From NCBI RefSeq assembly GCF_022213065.1, contig NZ_JAKLJA010000004.1:62001-126000 (forward strand): 64,000 bases of DNA, read 5' to 3'. The position numbers and the translations under genes are program-made. Numbering within the stretch: the first letter of the stretch is position 1; every line of letters starts with the position of its first letter. Below, piece by piece: positions 17,418 to 26,352 of this stretch. The stretch comes from Paraburkholderia tagetis. GTDB taxonomy: Bacteria > Pseudomonadota > Gammaproteobacteria > Burkholderiales > Burkholderiaceae. Below the pieces are notes generated by a model that saw only the letters and a program-made list of their open reading frames with translations, did not search any database and was not told the origin of the DNA.

Positions 17418-18167
17418 TTAGATCACCTTCGCTTCGTTTTTCAGTTTCTCGACCAGCGTCGCGACGTCCGGAACGGTCACACCCGCCTTGCGCGCTGCCG
17501 GCTCGACCACCTTGAGCGTCTTTAGCCGCGGGGACGGGTCGACACCGAGCGATGCCGGCGTGACGGTTTCGAGCGGCTTCTTCTTGGCCTTCATGATGTT
17601 CGGCAGCGTCACGTAGCGCGGTTCGTTCAGGCGCAGGTCGGTCGTGATGATGGCGGGCAGTTGCAGGGCGATCACTTCGAGACCACCATCGACTTCCCGC
17701 GTGACGGTGGCCGTCGAGCCGTCGATTTCAATGTTGCTGGCGAAGGTCGCTTGCGGCCAGTCGAGCAGCGCCGCGAGCAACTGGCCCGTCTGGCCCGCGT
17801 CGTCGTCAATCGCTTGTTTGCCGAGGATAACGAGTTGCGGCTGCTCCTTCTCGATGACCGCCTTGAGCAGCTTCGCGACGGCCAGCGGCTGGAGTTCGGC
17901 GTCGGTCTCGACCAGAACGCCGCGGTCTGCGCCGATTGCAAGCGCGGTGCGCAGGGTCTCCTGGCTTTGGGCAACGCCGCACGAAACGGCCACCACTTCG
18001 GTCGCCTTGCCGGCTTCCTTCAGGCGCGTCGCGGCTTCGGTGGCGATTTCGTCGAACGGATTCATCGACATCTTGACGTTGCCGATGTCGACGCCGCTAT
18101 GGTCCGACTTCACGCGCACTTTCACGTTGTAGTCGACGACGCGCTTCACTGCTGTTATGACTTTCAT
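17418..18167 (-). CDS. etfB: electron transfer flavoprotein beta subunit
   Basis: A 249-residue AMP-binding ETF beta subunit with the standard opening [20 protein letters not shown], the NPFDEIA and [12 protein letters not shown] segments, and the recognition-loop region [17 protein letters not shown]. Its stop codon abuts the etfA ATG. It is transcribed with hutD and the FAD oxidoreductase. Confidence 0.96.
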   Translation of the reverse strand: MKVITAVKRVVDYNVKVRVKSDHSGVDIGNVKMSMNPFDEIATEAATRLKEAGKATEVVAVSCGVAQSQETLRTALAIGADRGVLVETDAELQPLAVAKLLKAVIEKEQPQLVILGKQAIDDDAGQTGQLLAALLDWPQATFASNIEIDGSTATVTREVDGGLEVIALQLPAIITTDLRLNEPRYVTLPNIMKAKKKPLETVTPASLGVDPSPRLKTLKVVEPAARKAGVTVPDVATLVEKLKNEAKVI

Positions 18168-18187
18168 TTCGTCTTCCTAAAATTCAA

Positions 18188-18808
18188 TCATTCGTGCGCG
18201 CTGGCTGACTCGATGGTCACCAGCACGGGAGGCTGTGGGCTTACGGCTTCGTTGACGGCGGGAGCAGTCGGCAAGAACCGAATGGCGTAATCGAGGGAAT
18301 CCGCGATCAGAAACTGTCCCGCTTCGATGGCGCCCAATGGTTCACCCGCAGCGTCGCTCCAGGCGCAACCGCCGTGAAGCGCAACGACCGCCACGAGGCA
18401 ACCAGAAGGCACGGTGAGCGGACCCACGATGTTCCTGACGCTTGCGCGATAGCGCCCTTTGGAGGTCATCACGTTGAGTGCGGTCACCGGACCATCGATG
18501 AGCGTTGCATGCCATTGCGCGTTGCCGTCGTACTCGACTGCCTCGAACGTCTTGAGCGTTACGGCCGAATGCTCGTCGCGCAGCGTCACGCCCGCGCCGC
18601 GCAGCACGAAAGATATCCGGTCAATGCCCTCGAATCGCGAGTAAGGCCCATTGCGTTCCACTTCGGCCAGGCTGATGCGCCACTGGGACTCGCCAGACGC
18701 ACCCGACGCACCGGACGCACCGGACGCGATGGTCCGTGTGACGCCGCCGCCGTTGCGCCAGCGCTCCACGGGGAGCGCGGCGATTGAGCGAACTTCGATT
18801 GCCGCCAT
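18188..18808 (-). CDS. HutD/Ves-family cupin protein
   Basis: A 206-residue HutD/Ves-like protein with the family opening WRNGGGVTRTIA and the motif RISFVLRGAGV. HutD proteins accompany histidine-utilisation genes and are thought to bind N-formylglutamate or govern pathway flux; the biochemical role is not firmly settled. Here it begins 10 bases after the FAD oxidoreductase stop and precedes etfB, while two N-formylglutamate-amidohydrolase-family genes lie nearby. A GASGASGASGE run near residue 30 comes from a short 9-bp DNA repeat and may vary in length between strains. Confidence 0.85.
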   Translation of the reverse strand: MAAIEVRSIAALPVERWRNGGGVTRTIASGASGASGASGESQWRISLAEVERNGPYSRFEGIDRISFVLRGAGVTLRDEHSAVTLKTFEAVEYDGNAQWHATLIDGPVTALNVMTSKGRYRASVRNIVGPLTVPSGCLVAVVALHGGCAWSDAAGEPLGAIEAGQFLIADSLDYAIRFLPTAPAVNEAVSPQPPVLVTIESASAHE

Positions 18809-18818
18809 GCCCGGCGCC

Positions 18819-20006
18819 TCAAGACACCGCGCCGAGGCCGTACTTGCCCGTCAGAAGCTCGCCTGTTTCGAAGCGCTCGATCGAATACGGCTTGAGCGAC
18901 ACGTCGGTCGTCAATCCGAGCGCTTCCTGCGCAAGCACGCGGCCCACCGTTGGCGACAGCTTGAAGCCATGACCGGAGAAGCCGTAGCCCACGACCAGGC
19001 CTTCGATACCGGGCAGTTTGCCGAGCACCGGATTCCAGTCCGGCGTCACGTCATACACGCCGGTCCACGAGGAGGCAATGCCTGCCGTCTCGTACTCGGG
19101 GAATCGTTCGGCAACCTGCGCGCCAACTTCGACGACGTAGTCCATCGGGATGTCGCCCTGTTCGGTTTCCGTCGTGCTCAGCTTTTCGCCCACCACGCCT
19201 TCGCTCACGAGCATCTGGTTGCCGCCGTAGCTGCGGTAGTACAGCATGCCGGTAGAAGCGAGGTCCTTGAAGACCGGCATGGTGAATGTGTACTTGGCCG
19301 CTTCGCATTCGAGCGCCAGCACGGCGTGGCGTTCCGGCATGATCGGCAGTTTGCAGCCGGTCCAGCCAGCGAGCTCCGGCGTCCAGATATTCTGCGTGCT
19401 GATGACCATCGACGTCGCGAAGTCGCCAATGCTCGTCGAGACGCCCACGACCTTGTTGCCTTCGAAGAGAATTTTGTTGACGGTCGCGTTCTCGCGGATG
19501 GTCACACCACCGCGGCGCGCGGCGCGTGCGAAGCTCGTCGCCACCAGATACGCGTCGGCGAAGCCGGCCTCCGGCTCGTAGCCGATCAGCGCGGCGTCGT
19601 CGAACCGGGCGATAGGCAGAAGCTCTTTGGCCTGCTGTGCGCTGAGCAGTTCGAGCGGAATGCCTTGCTCCTTTTGTTGATTGAGCGACGCGCGCAGCGG
19701 CTCGAGCTTGTCGCCTTCGCTCGCGACAATCATATAGCCGCATTTCACCAGGCCGCACGAGGCCTCTTCATCGCCGAGATAGCTGGCGAAGTTGTTGAAG
19801 ACATCCCATGATTTGCGCGCCAGTTCGACGTTCTCCTTGACGGAGTAATGCGTGCGCAGGATCCCCGACGACTGCGAGGTCGTCCCGGCCCCAATCGTCC
19901 CCCGGTCAAGCACCAGAACGTTTTTCGCGCCGAGCTTCGAAAGCTGGAACGCTACCGAACTGCCGATTACCCCAGCGCCAATCACAACCACATCGTATGA
20001 GTTCAC
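18819..20006 (-). CDS. DAO-family FAD-dependent oxidoreductase, probable N-methyl amino acid dehydrogenase
   Basis: A 395-residue FAD enzyme of the D-amino-acid oxidase/sarcosine oxidase fold. The N-terminal dinucleotide motif is VVVIGAGVIGSSVAFQLSKL; SQSSGILRTHYS lies near residue 65; the C-terminal FAD motif is GLVVGYGFSGHGFKLSP. It is the first gene of an operon with hutD and etfBA and is divergent from ETF-quinone oxidoreductase, so it probably passes electrons to ETF rather than oxygen. Enzymes of this type demethylate sarcosine, dimethylglycine or N-methylproline, releasing formaldehyde. With proline catabolism, fdhA and the Rieske pair nearby, N-methylproline or sarcosine are the leading substrates. 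Confidence 0.88.
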   Translation of the reverse strand: MNSYDVVVIGAGVIGSSVAFQLSKLGAKNVLVLDRGTIGAGTTSQSSGILRTHYSVKENVELARKSWDVFNNFASYLGDEEASCGLVKCGYMIVASEGDKLEPLRASLNQQKEQGIPLELLSAQQAKELLPIARFDDAALIGYEPEAGFADAYLVATSFARAARRGGVTIRENATVNKILFEGNKVVGVSTSIGDFATSMVISTQNIWTPELAGWTGCKLPIMPERHAVLALECEAAKYTFTMPVFKDLASTGMLYYRSYGGNQMLVSEGVVGEKLSTTETEQGDIPMDYVVEVGAQVAERFPEYETAGIASSWTGVYDVTPDWNPVLGKLPGIEGLVVGYGFSGHGFKLSPTVGRVLAQEALGLTTDVSLKPYSIERFETGELLTGKYGLGAVS

Positions 20007-20327
20007 GATTCAGCTTCCTTCGTTGGTCAAGTCGTGGGTGCAGTTTGACCGCAAGAAAACAGGGAGGCGCAAATATAAGCAAGGGCGATTTTTAGCAAAA
20101 GACAGTATCAGTATCGGGCCACGAGCGCGCACCGGAGCGGGAGGGGATTCATCCGTCGAATGCAACTTCCGCTTGTGTGGAGCATAAGCAGGCGTTATTT
20201 CACCCGGACCCGAAACATTCGGTTTTACGATGCGCTGCACGTGACGCACCGCGCGTCGCTCGATCTCAGGGTGGCCTCGTGAAGGTCGCGAGGTTGCCCG
20301 CCAGGTTGCCCGTATAAGGTTATTGAC
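20007..20327. other. divergent promoter region, FAD oxidoreductase / ETF-QO
   Basis: A 321-base intergenic stretch between divergent genes. I find neither the TGAAC-N4-GTTCA motif nor the CATGACTT motif here, and no supported small gene. Confidence 0.55.
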
Positions 20328-22001
20328 ATGAATACACAGTCCCTCGTTGAACAATACGGTCCGCGCGAATCCATGGAATACGACGTCGTCATCGTAGGCG
20401 GCGGTCCAGCGGGGTTGTCGTCGGCCATTCGTTTGAAGCAATTGGCGCGCGAGCAAGGCAAGGACGTGAGCGTTTGCGTATTGGAGAAGGGCTCCGAGGT
20501 GGGCGCGCATATTCTTTCAGGCGCGGTCATGGACCCCAGGGCCCTGAGCGAACTCATTCCCGACTGGAAAGAGCAGGGCGCGCCGTTGAATGTCGAGGTA
20601 ACGGAAGACCGCTTTCTGTTTCTTTCGAAAGATGGAGCGCGAAGCGTCCCGAACTGGCTGCTGCCGGACAATTTCAGGAATCACGGCAACTACGTCGTGA
20701 GTCTGGGCAATGTCACACGGTGGCTGGGACAGAAAGCCGAGGAACTGGGCGTGGAAATCTTTGCGGGCTTTGCGGCGGCCGAAGTGCTCTATGGCGAGCG
20801 CGGTGAGGTGCGGGGCGTGGCCACCGGAAACATGGGCATCGGCAAAGACGGCAATCCGGGCGACACCTTTCAGCTCGGGATGGAACTTCATGCGAAATAC
20901 ACGCTCTTCGCCGAGGGCGCGCGCGGCCATCTGGGCCGGCAGCTCATGGACCGGTATGAGTTGCGCAAGGATGCGGACCCCCAGGTTTATGGCCTTGGCA
21001 TCAAGGAACTCTGGGAAATCGACCCCAAGCTCCATCAGCCAGGGTTGGTGATCCATACCGCAGGTTGGCCGCTCGAGCGTGACACCTATGGCGGCTCGTT
21101 CCTTTACCACCTCGACAACAATCAGGTCGTGGCGGGATTCGTGGTTGGACTGGGCTACACGAATCCCTACCTCTCGCCGTTCGAGGAATTCCAGCGCTAC
21201 AAGACCCATCCTGAGATTCGCAGGTTTCTCGAAGGCGGAAAGCGCCTTTCCTATGGCGCGCGTGCGATTACCGCAGGCGGGTTGATGTCGTTGCCAAAAC
21301 TGGTTTTTCCGGGCGGCGCGCTCATCGGCTGCGAGGCGGGTTTTCTGAACGCATCGCGCATCAAGGGAAGTCACGCGGCCATTGCAAGCGGCAAGATGGC
21401 GGCGGAAGCGGCTTTCGGTGCTTTGTGCGGCGCTCGCCAAAACGACGTGTTGACCGAATATCCCGAAGCCTTCGAGCGCTCGTGGCTCAAGGAAGAGCTA
21501 TACCGGGCGCGCAACTTCAAGCAATGGATGAGCAAGGGCTTGTATACCGGCACGGCGATGGTCGGCCTGGAGCAAAAGGTGCTGGGCGGCCGCGTGCCAT
21601 GGACACTGCATCACAAGCATGCCGACCACCAGACCTTGCGCCCCGCCAGGCAGTGTAAGGAGATCGTCTATCCGAAGCCAGACGGGAAGCTGACGTTCGA
21701 CCGGCTTTCTTCGGTGTTCCTCTCCAATACGAATCACGCGGAAAACCAGCCAGCCCATCTCACGCTGAAGGATGCGTCCGTACCGGTGCGGGTCAACCTC
21801 GACGTCTATGGCGGGCCGGAGTCGCGCTTCTGCCCAGCAGGGGTGTACGAGTTCGCAGATAACGCCGCCGGCGAGAACCAGTTGGTTATCAACGCGCAAA
21901 ACTGCGTCCATTGCAAAACCTGCGATATCAAGGATCCGACGCAAAACATTGTCTGGGTGACGCCGGAAGGCGGTGGCGGACCCAATTATCCGAACATGTG
22001 A
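20328..22001 (+). CDS. electron transfer flavoprotein-ubiquinone oxidoreductase
   Basis: A 557-residue ETF-QO, the usual full length. It moves electrons from reduced ETF to ubiquinone at the inner membrane. FAD is bound by VVIVGGGPAGLSSAIRLKQL. The C-terminal [4Fe-4S] ferredoxin-like domain carries CPAGVYEF and INAQNCVHCKTCDIKD, ending in the conserved PEGGGGPNYPNM. Finding ETF-QO divergent from etfBA and the FAD oxidoreductase completes a local electron path from a demethylating dehydrogenase to the respiratory chain. Confidence 0.96.
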   Translation: MNTQSLVEQYGPRESMEYDVVIVGGGPAGLSSAIRLKQLAREQGKDVSVCVLEKGSEVGAHILSGAVMDPRALSELIPDWKEQGAPLNVEVTEDRFLFLSKDGARSVPNWLLPDNFRNHGNYVVSLGNVTRWLGQKAEELGVEIFAGFAAAEVLYGERGEVRGVATGNMGIGKDGNPGDTFQLGMELHAKYTLFAEGARGHLGRQLMDRYELRKDADPQVYGLGIKELWEIDPKLHQPGLVIHTAGWPLERDTYGGSFLYHLDNNQVVAGFVVGLGYTNPYLSPFEEFQRYKTHPEIRRFLEGGKRLSYGARAITAGGLMSLPKLVFPGGALIGCEAGFLNASRIKGSHAAIASGKMAAEAAFGALCGARQNDVLTEYPEAFERSWLKEELYRARNFKQWMSKGLYTGTAMVGLEQKVLGGRVPWTLHHKHADHQTLRPARQCKEIVYPKPDGKLTFDRLSSVFLSNTNHAENQPAHLTLKDASVPVRVNLDVYGGPESRFCPAGVYEFADNAAGENQLVINAQNCVHCKTCDIKDPTQNIVWVTPEGGGGPNYPNM

Positions 22002-22083
22002 GCCCCATCGGGGCCGCTCCGGCGGCGGCGCGCTTGCAATGGGCATGGTTCATAAGCGACGGTGATGCTCAATATAAATCACT

Positions 22084-22097
22084 TGAACATGTGTTCA
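22084..22097. promoter_or_regulatory. TGAAC-N4-GTTCA operator 4
   Basis: TGAAC ATGT GTTCA, about 370 bases before the binding-protein start codon; same arms and spacing as the copies beside the TetR gene. Confidence 0.75.
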
Positions 22098-22232
22098 ATG
22101 AATTTGATGGCTCGGCATTGTGATTTTCCCTGGGTTACAGCCAAAAACCGCCAAATTGGTAAAATTTGCCCTTCCCATACGTTTTTGACGGGCTATCATG
22201 CCGTTCAGATGCTTCCGGATCATGATGTTAAT

Positions 22233-22246
22233 TGAACCAATGTTCA
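22233..22246. promoter_or_regulatory. TGAAC-N4-GTTCA operator 5
   Basis: TGAAC CAAT GTTCA, about 220 bases before the binding-protein start codon. Confidence 0.75.
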
Positions 22247-22466
22247 GCCAATGTGACGGAACCAGGGACAAGATTTCTGTCCCTTACCGCTGTGAGAAGC
22301 GATCAGTCGGGGGCGAAGCATCCGGGGCTCCAGCGGTCTCACCCATCAAGCGAGCAATTGAACAGATTGGTTAGGGTTGCAAAATAGTTTCCGCAGAAGT
22401 TGTTTTTTTAACCTGAAAGCGAGTGATGCGAAGGGCGTCATTTGGCTTCGTCAAGGAGTGGATGGA

Positions 22467-23543
22467 ATGGAACTGCACAAGAAGTTGACCCCGAAGATTG
22501 TGGCTCTTGCTGCAGTCGCCACGATGAGTACTGCCGCCTCTGCAAGTAGCCTCATGTTTGCTTCCTGGGGAGGTTCTTATCAGGACACGCAGGTGACGAC
22601 TGCAACCAAGCCGTTTTCCGCAAAGACCGGAACGAATGTTCAGGTCGACACCTACAACGGCGGCATTGCCCAGATCCGCAGCCAGGTGCAAACGAACAAC
22701 GTGACGTGGGACGTGGTGGACATGCAGTTGGCCGATGCTGCAAGAGCCTGCGACGAGGGCTTGCTGGAAAAAATCAATCCGGCAACGCTGCCGGCGGGAA
22801 AATCGGGCGTGCCGGCGAAGTCCGACTTTCTGCCTGGAGGCTTGTCGGACTGCATGGTAGGCAACGTCGCATGGTCGACCATGATCACGTATAACAAGAG
22901 CGCATTCAAAGGCGCGGAGCCAGCCGCGATCTCCGACTTCTTCGACCTCAAGCGCTTTCCGGGTAAGCGCGGCCTCAAGAAGTCGCCTGAAGGTGCATTG
23001 GAATGGGCGCTGCTCGCGGATGGCGTGAAGCCCGCAGACGTTTACAAGGTGCTCTCGACCCCCGCAGGCGTGAACCGTGCATTCAAGAAACTCGACACCA
23101 TCAAGTCTTCCATCGTGTGGTGGGAAGCCGGTGCCCAACCTCCCCAGCTTCTCGCCGATCGCGAAGTGACGATGACCAGCGCGTACCCGAACCGCATCTG
23201 GGTGGCCGTCGAGCAGGACAAAAAACCTTTCGGCTTTCTTTGGGATGGCGAAGTGAAGAACATCGAAGGCTACGCGATCGTCAAAGGCACAAAGAACCTG
23301 AAGGCGGCCGAAGACTTCGTCAAGTTTGCTACGTCGACGGAACAGCTTGCGAAGCTGTCCACCGATACGGCACTTGGACCGATGCGCAAATCGGCGATTC
23401 CGATGGTCAATCCGGCTGTTACGCCATTCCTGCCGACGAATCCGGCGAACGAGAAGAATGCCGTCGAAGTCGACGTCAACTTCTGGGCCGACCACGGCGA
23501 CGATCTGAACCAGAAGTTCGCAGTTTGGCTCGCAGGCAAGTAA
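22467..23543 (+). CDS. periplasmic substrate-binding protein, PotD-like
   Basis: A 358-residue extracellular binding protein of the spermidine/putrescine/opine group. The start ATG 22467 follows AAGGAG at 22453. A Sec signal peptide ends near TAASA before SSLMFASWGG, the family start of the mature protein. No permease or ATPase gene adjoins it. The PotABC-type transporter at 6958-10379 has no binding protein but shares this gene's operator motif, so I infer they form one importer. The downstream proline-racemase-family gene (102 bases on) is probably co-transcribed. A truncated paralogue remains at 15436. Confidence 0.93.
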   Translation: MELHKKLTPKIVALAAVATMSTAASASSLMFASWGGSYQDTQVTTATKPFSAKTGTNVQVDTYNGGIAQIRSQVQTNNVTWDVVDMQLADAARACDEGLLEKINPATLPAGKSGVPAKSDFLPGGLSDCMVGNVAWSTMITYNKSAFKGAEPAAISDFFDLKRFPGKRGLKKSPEGALEWALLADGVKPADVYKVLSTPAGVNRAFKKLDTIKSSIVWWEAGAQPPQLLADREVTMTSAYPNRIWVAVEQDKKPFGFLWDGEVKNIEGYAIVKGTKNLKAAEDFVKFATSTEQLAKLSTDTALGPMRKSAIPMVNPAVTPFLPTNPANEKNAVEVDVNFWADHGDDLNQKFAVWLAGK

Positions 23544-23645
23544 TTCGCCGGGTGTCTACATTCAATTGCCACTCTAGTGCCGCCGTGCTGGGCTATAACT
23601 GATCAAGCAGACCGACGTGACAACGCTGATGCTTCAGAGAAAATC

Positions 23646-24698
23646 ATGACCTTTAAACGCACGTTTCATGCAGTTGAGACGCATGCGGGTGAACCCATGC
23701 GGGTGATTACCGGCGGGGTGCCTCACATACCGGGCAATAGCGTCTACGAGCAGATGAAGTGGCTCGAGAAGAACGACGATCAAATCCGCAAGCTCATGCT
23801 GCGCGAGCCGCGCGGCTATCCTCCGCTGTGCTGCAATCTGGTCGTGCCAGCGAAACATCCGGACGCGGCGGCGGGATACATCATCATGGAACAGGTCGAG
23901 TATCCCGTGATGAGCGGCGGAAACACGATCTCCGTTGCGACGGTGTTGCTTGAAACCGGCATGCTGCCGATGCAGGAGCCCGTTACCGAATTCCAGCTGG
24001 AAGCGCCGGCGGGCTTGATCGGCATTCGGGCCGAATGCGCCAACGGCAAGGTGACTCAGGTCACTTTCAAAAACGTACCGGCTTTCGCTCCCTATATCGA
24101 TACCGTGATCGACGTGCCGCATCTTGGCAAGGTCACCGTGGACGTGGGTTGGGGCGGCATGTTCTATGTCATCGCCGACGTAAGGCAATTCAAGGGGCTG
24201 GAGCTCATTCCGGAGCATGGTCGGGAGATCACGCGGATTTCGGCGCTCATTCTCAAAGCCGCGCAGGAGCAATTGCCGGTTCAGCATCCGCACTATCCAG
24301 GCTACGGCATTACGATCGTGCAACTTTCGGGGCCGACCTCGAACGCAAACGCGGACTGGAAGAACGTGGTCACGGTTGCCAGCGGCGAGATCGATTTCGA
24401 TAATCCGGCGACCTGGACCGGCGCAATCGATCGGTGCCCATGCGGAACCGGAACGTCCGCGAAGATGGCCACGCTTTTCGCCAAGGGGCAGCTCGATCTG
24501 AATCAGCCGTTCCGTCACGAGGGCATACTCGGGACCGTATTCACCGGGCGCCTGGTGGAGCAGGTCGCGCTCGAGGGAATTCAGGCTGTGGTGCCGACCA
24601 TATCGGGACGTTCGTGGATTTACGGCTACAACACCTACGTGCTCGATCCCGACGATCCCTTCGTCAACGGCTTCACCGTCGGCGATATCTGGGCCTGA
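23646..24698 (+). CDS. proline racemase superfamily protein, Ser/Cys active-site type (possible 4-hydroxyproline epimerase)
   Basis: A 350-residue member of the proline racemase/4-hydroxyproline 2-epimerase/trans-3-hydroxyproline dehydratase superfamily. ATG 23646 begins MTFKRTFHAVETHAGEPMRV, the standard N-terminus. The first catalytic motif, usually MCGHGTI in epimerases, is MSGGNTI with Ser90; the second, CPCGTGTSA, keeps Cys266. The pair is therefore Ser/Cys rather than Cys/Cys (epimerases, racemases) or Cys/Thr (dehydratases). Epimerase activity on a hydroxyproline is possible, but the substitution leaves the reaction open. It follows the binding-protein gene and ends in a strong terminator. 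Confidence 0.87.
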   Translation: MTFKRTFHAVETHAGEPMRVITGGVPHIPGNSVYEQMKWLEKNDDQIRKLMLREPRGYPPLCCNLVVPAKHPDAAAGYIIMEQVEYPVMSGGNTISVATVLLETGMLPMQEPVTEFQLEAPAGLIGIRAECANGKVTQVTFKNVPAFAPYIDTVIDVPHLGKVTVDVGWGGMFYVIADVRQFKGLELIPEHGREITRISALILKAAQEQLPVQHPHYPGYGITIVQLSGPTSNANADWKNVVTVASGEIDFDNPATWTGAIDRCPCGTGTSAKMATLFAKGQLDLNQPFRHEGILGTVFTGRLVEQVALEGIQAVVPTISGRSWIYGYNTYVLDPDDPFVNGFTVGDIWA

Positions 24699-24725
24699 CC
24701 GAAGAGCCTGATCGTCTGCACACTT

Positions 24726-24769
24726 AGCCCTGCGCGAGCGGATATTGAGCTTGGCGCGGGGCTTTTTTG
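24726..24769 (+). terminator. Rho-independent terminator after the proline-racemase-family gene
   Basis: AGCCC-TGCGC pairs with GCGCG-GGGCT across a loop and is followed by TTTTTT at 24764. It lies 28 bases after the stop. Confidence 0.85.
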
Positions 24770-24792
24770 TTTCGCGAACTAAGGGTGAGACA

Positions 24793-24834
24793 GCCGGCTC
24801 GCGCCCACTCCGTTGGGAGAGGGCGCGGGCCGGC
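24793..24834. repeat. long GC-rich hairpin between convergent genes
   Basis: A 14-base arm (24793-24806) pairs with 24821-24834 with one G-T wobble. It lies between the convergent racemase-family and DddP-like genes, has no T-run on either side and resembles a REP-type palindrome. It may protect mRNA 3' ends or halt transcription weakly. Confidence 0.6.
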
Positions 24835-24844
24835 GTAAAGCTGC

Positions 24845-26086
24845 TTATAGCCAGTCCGTTTCGAAGCGGAAGGTCGACAACGGCGTACAACCTGAATCGG
24901 TCAAGAGGACCTGCTGCTCGAGTTTCACGCCTTCCCGGCCGCCTTCTTCGCCAATGTAGCTCTCGATGCAGAGCGTCATGCCGCTTTCGAACATGCCGTC
25001 ATAGCCACCATCGGTCCAATCCTTGAAATAGGCAATGGACGGATACTCATCCACCAGACCAATGCCGTGCGCGAGACAGCTATACCGGTTGCGGAAGAAC
25101 TTGCTGGGCATGTCCCAACTGCGCTCGGAAAACTCCCGGAAGGTCATACCGGGCCGGATGAGCGACATATTCGTTTGTAGCTGTTCATACGCAGCGGCGT
25201 AGAGTTGCCGCTGCGGGTCAGTGGGGCGAACATGGCCGACCGTCCACGTGCGGGAGATATCGGCGCAGTAGCCATAAGGACCGACGAGGTCAGTGTCGAA
25301 CGCAATGAGCTCGCCCTGCTTCATGACGCGAGGGCTGCATTCTTGCATCCACGGATTAGTGCGGGCGCCCGATGCCAGCAGTCGCGTCTCGATCCATTCG
25401 CCGCCCAGCCGGATGTTTTCGTAGTGCAGATGAGCCCACAGTTCCTGCTCGGTCATGCCCGGCCGCAGCGCGGCATGCATGCGTTCGATGCCCTTTTCGC
25501 AGACCCCAATTGCGGCCTTCATGACGATGAGTTCATCGTCCGATTTGATCTTGCGCGCCTGCTCCATGAGCGCCTGGCCGTCGATTAGCTCGATACCTTC
25601 CTCGTGCAAGGCGTAGGTGCCTTCGGGATCGAGTCTGTCCACGGCGATGCGCTTTTCGGACGGCGCATGCTCGCGAAGCAAATCGGCGATTTCACGCGCC
25701 CACTGCCGTGCTTTGGAGGCAGCCTCAGGGCCCGCATTGAAGTAGTTCCAACAGGTCGATCCGCGGATTTCCGCTTTGACCGTGACGTCGTTCCAGACGT
25801 GCTCGCAGTTGTGAAACTCGAACGCAACGACGGGGCCATCGGCGAACACAACGACATATCGAGTAGGGTTACGCCCCGTCCACACCTGCATGTTCGACGT
25901 ATCCGTTGCGTACCGGATGTTCACGGGGTCATACATGATGATGGCAGGGACGTGCTGCAAGCGAAGTTGCTGCTGCACCCGTCGCAAACGGTACTCCCGG
26001 ACGCGGTCCAGCACGCCAGCGGGAAGAAGGTCGACGCCTTCCGTCGCTTCGGACGCGACCGCGTGAATGGTGGAAACCACCGACAT
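24845..26086 (-). CDS. M24 (creatinase/aminopeptidase-fold) enzyme, DddP-like
   Basis: A 413-residue pita-bread fold protein. Segments such as NIRYATDTSNMQVW, GGEWIETRLLASGARTNPW and FDTDLVGPYGYCADISR closely resemble DddP, the iron-dependent DMSP lyase of roseobacters. The metal ligands Asp264, Asp266, Asp276, His340, Glu375 and Glu390 and the DddP-type Asp346 (HGIGLVDE) all sit at a constant offset of 31 from the published DddP numbering as I recall it. The context is betaine/proline catabolism and the promoter motif is shared with fdhA, so a different onium or betaine substrate is equally possible. True peptidase activity is less likely. Confidence 0.82.
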   Translation of the reverse strand: MSVVSTIHAVASEATEGVDLLPAGVLDRVREYRLRRVQQQLRLQHVPAIIMYDPVNIRYATDTSNMQVWTGRNPTRYVVVFADGPVVAFEFHNCEHVWNDVTVKAEIRGSTCWNYFNAGPEAASKARQWAREIADLLREHAPSEKRIAVDRLDPEGTYALHEEGIELIDGQALMEQARKIKSDDELIVMKAAIGVCEKGIERMHAALRPGMTEQELWAHLHYENIRLGGEWIETRLLASGARTNPWMQECSPRVMKQGELIAFDTDLVGPYGYCADISRTWTVGHVRPTDPQRQLYAAAYEQLQTNMSLIRPGMTFREFSERSWDMPSKFFRNRYSCLAHGIGLVDEYPSIAYFKDWTDGGYDGMFESGMTLCIESYIGEEGGREGVKLEQQVLLTDSGCTPLSTFRFETDWL

Positions 26087-26280
26087 GGTTCATCTCCTGA
26101 GGTTGCTCACGACGTATGACGCCTCGCACGTGTACGAGGCGCTTTCATCAAGGCGAGCGGAATGATTCAAAGCATGGAAATCGCGAGGTGAGCGCGGCGC
26201 GATGGCCGCGACTTGCCGTCCTCGTGTGGCAGTATCGAAACGCAGAAATGCGTCGTCAACTGCCTATCTTTTCCAGTTCA

Positions 26281-26300
26281 CATGACTTTAAGTCATTCGA
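26281..26300. promoter_or_regulatory. putative operator CATGACTTTAAGTCATTCGA (copy 2 of 2)
   Basis: Contains the 15-bp palindrome ATGACTT-T-AAGTCAT, 195 bases before the DddP-like start and just after the stop of the upstream LysR gene. It matches 1931-1950 at 18 of 20 positions. The LysR protein encoded next door is one candidate ligand. Confidence 0.55.
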
Positions 26301-26352
26301 TGAGTCCAGGCCGGATGGCTGGCAGATGATGGCAGGCGCCTCTTGCTCGACG

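Larger units (their letters stand above)
22002..22466. other. intergenic control region before the binding-protein gene
   Basis: A 465-base region holding two TGAAC-N4-GTTCA operators, 149 bases apart, and the long leader of the binding-protein gene. No gene is supported within it. Confidence 0.6.

Noticed and set aside
24845..26086. Firm naming as the DMSP lyase gene dddP
   Set aside because: The catalytic residues match, but M24 relatives with other functions exist and no acrylate or DMSP uptake genes are adjacent.
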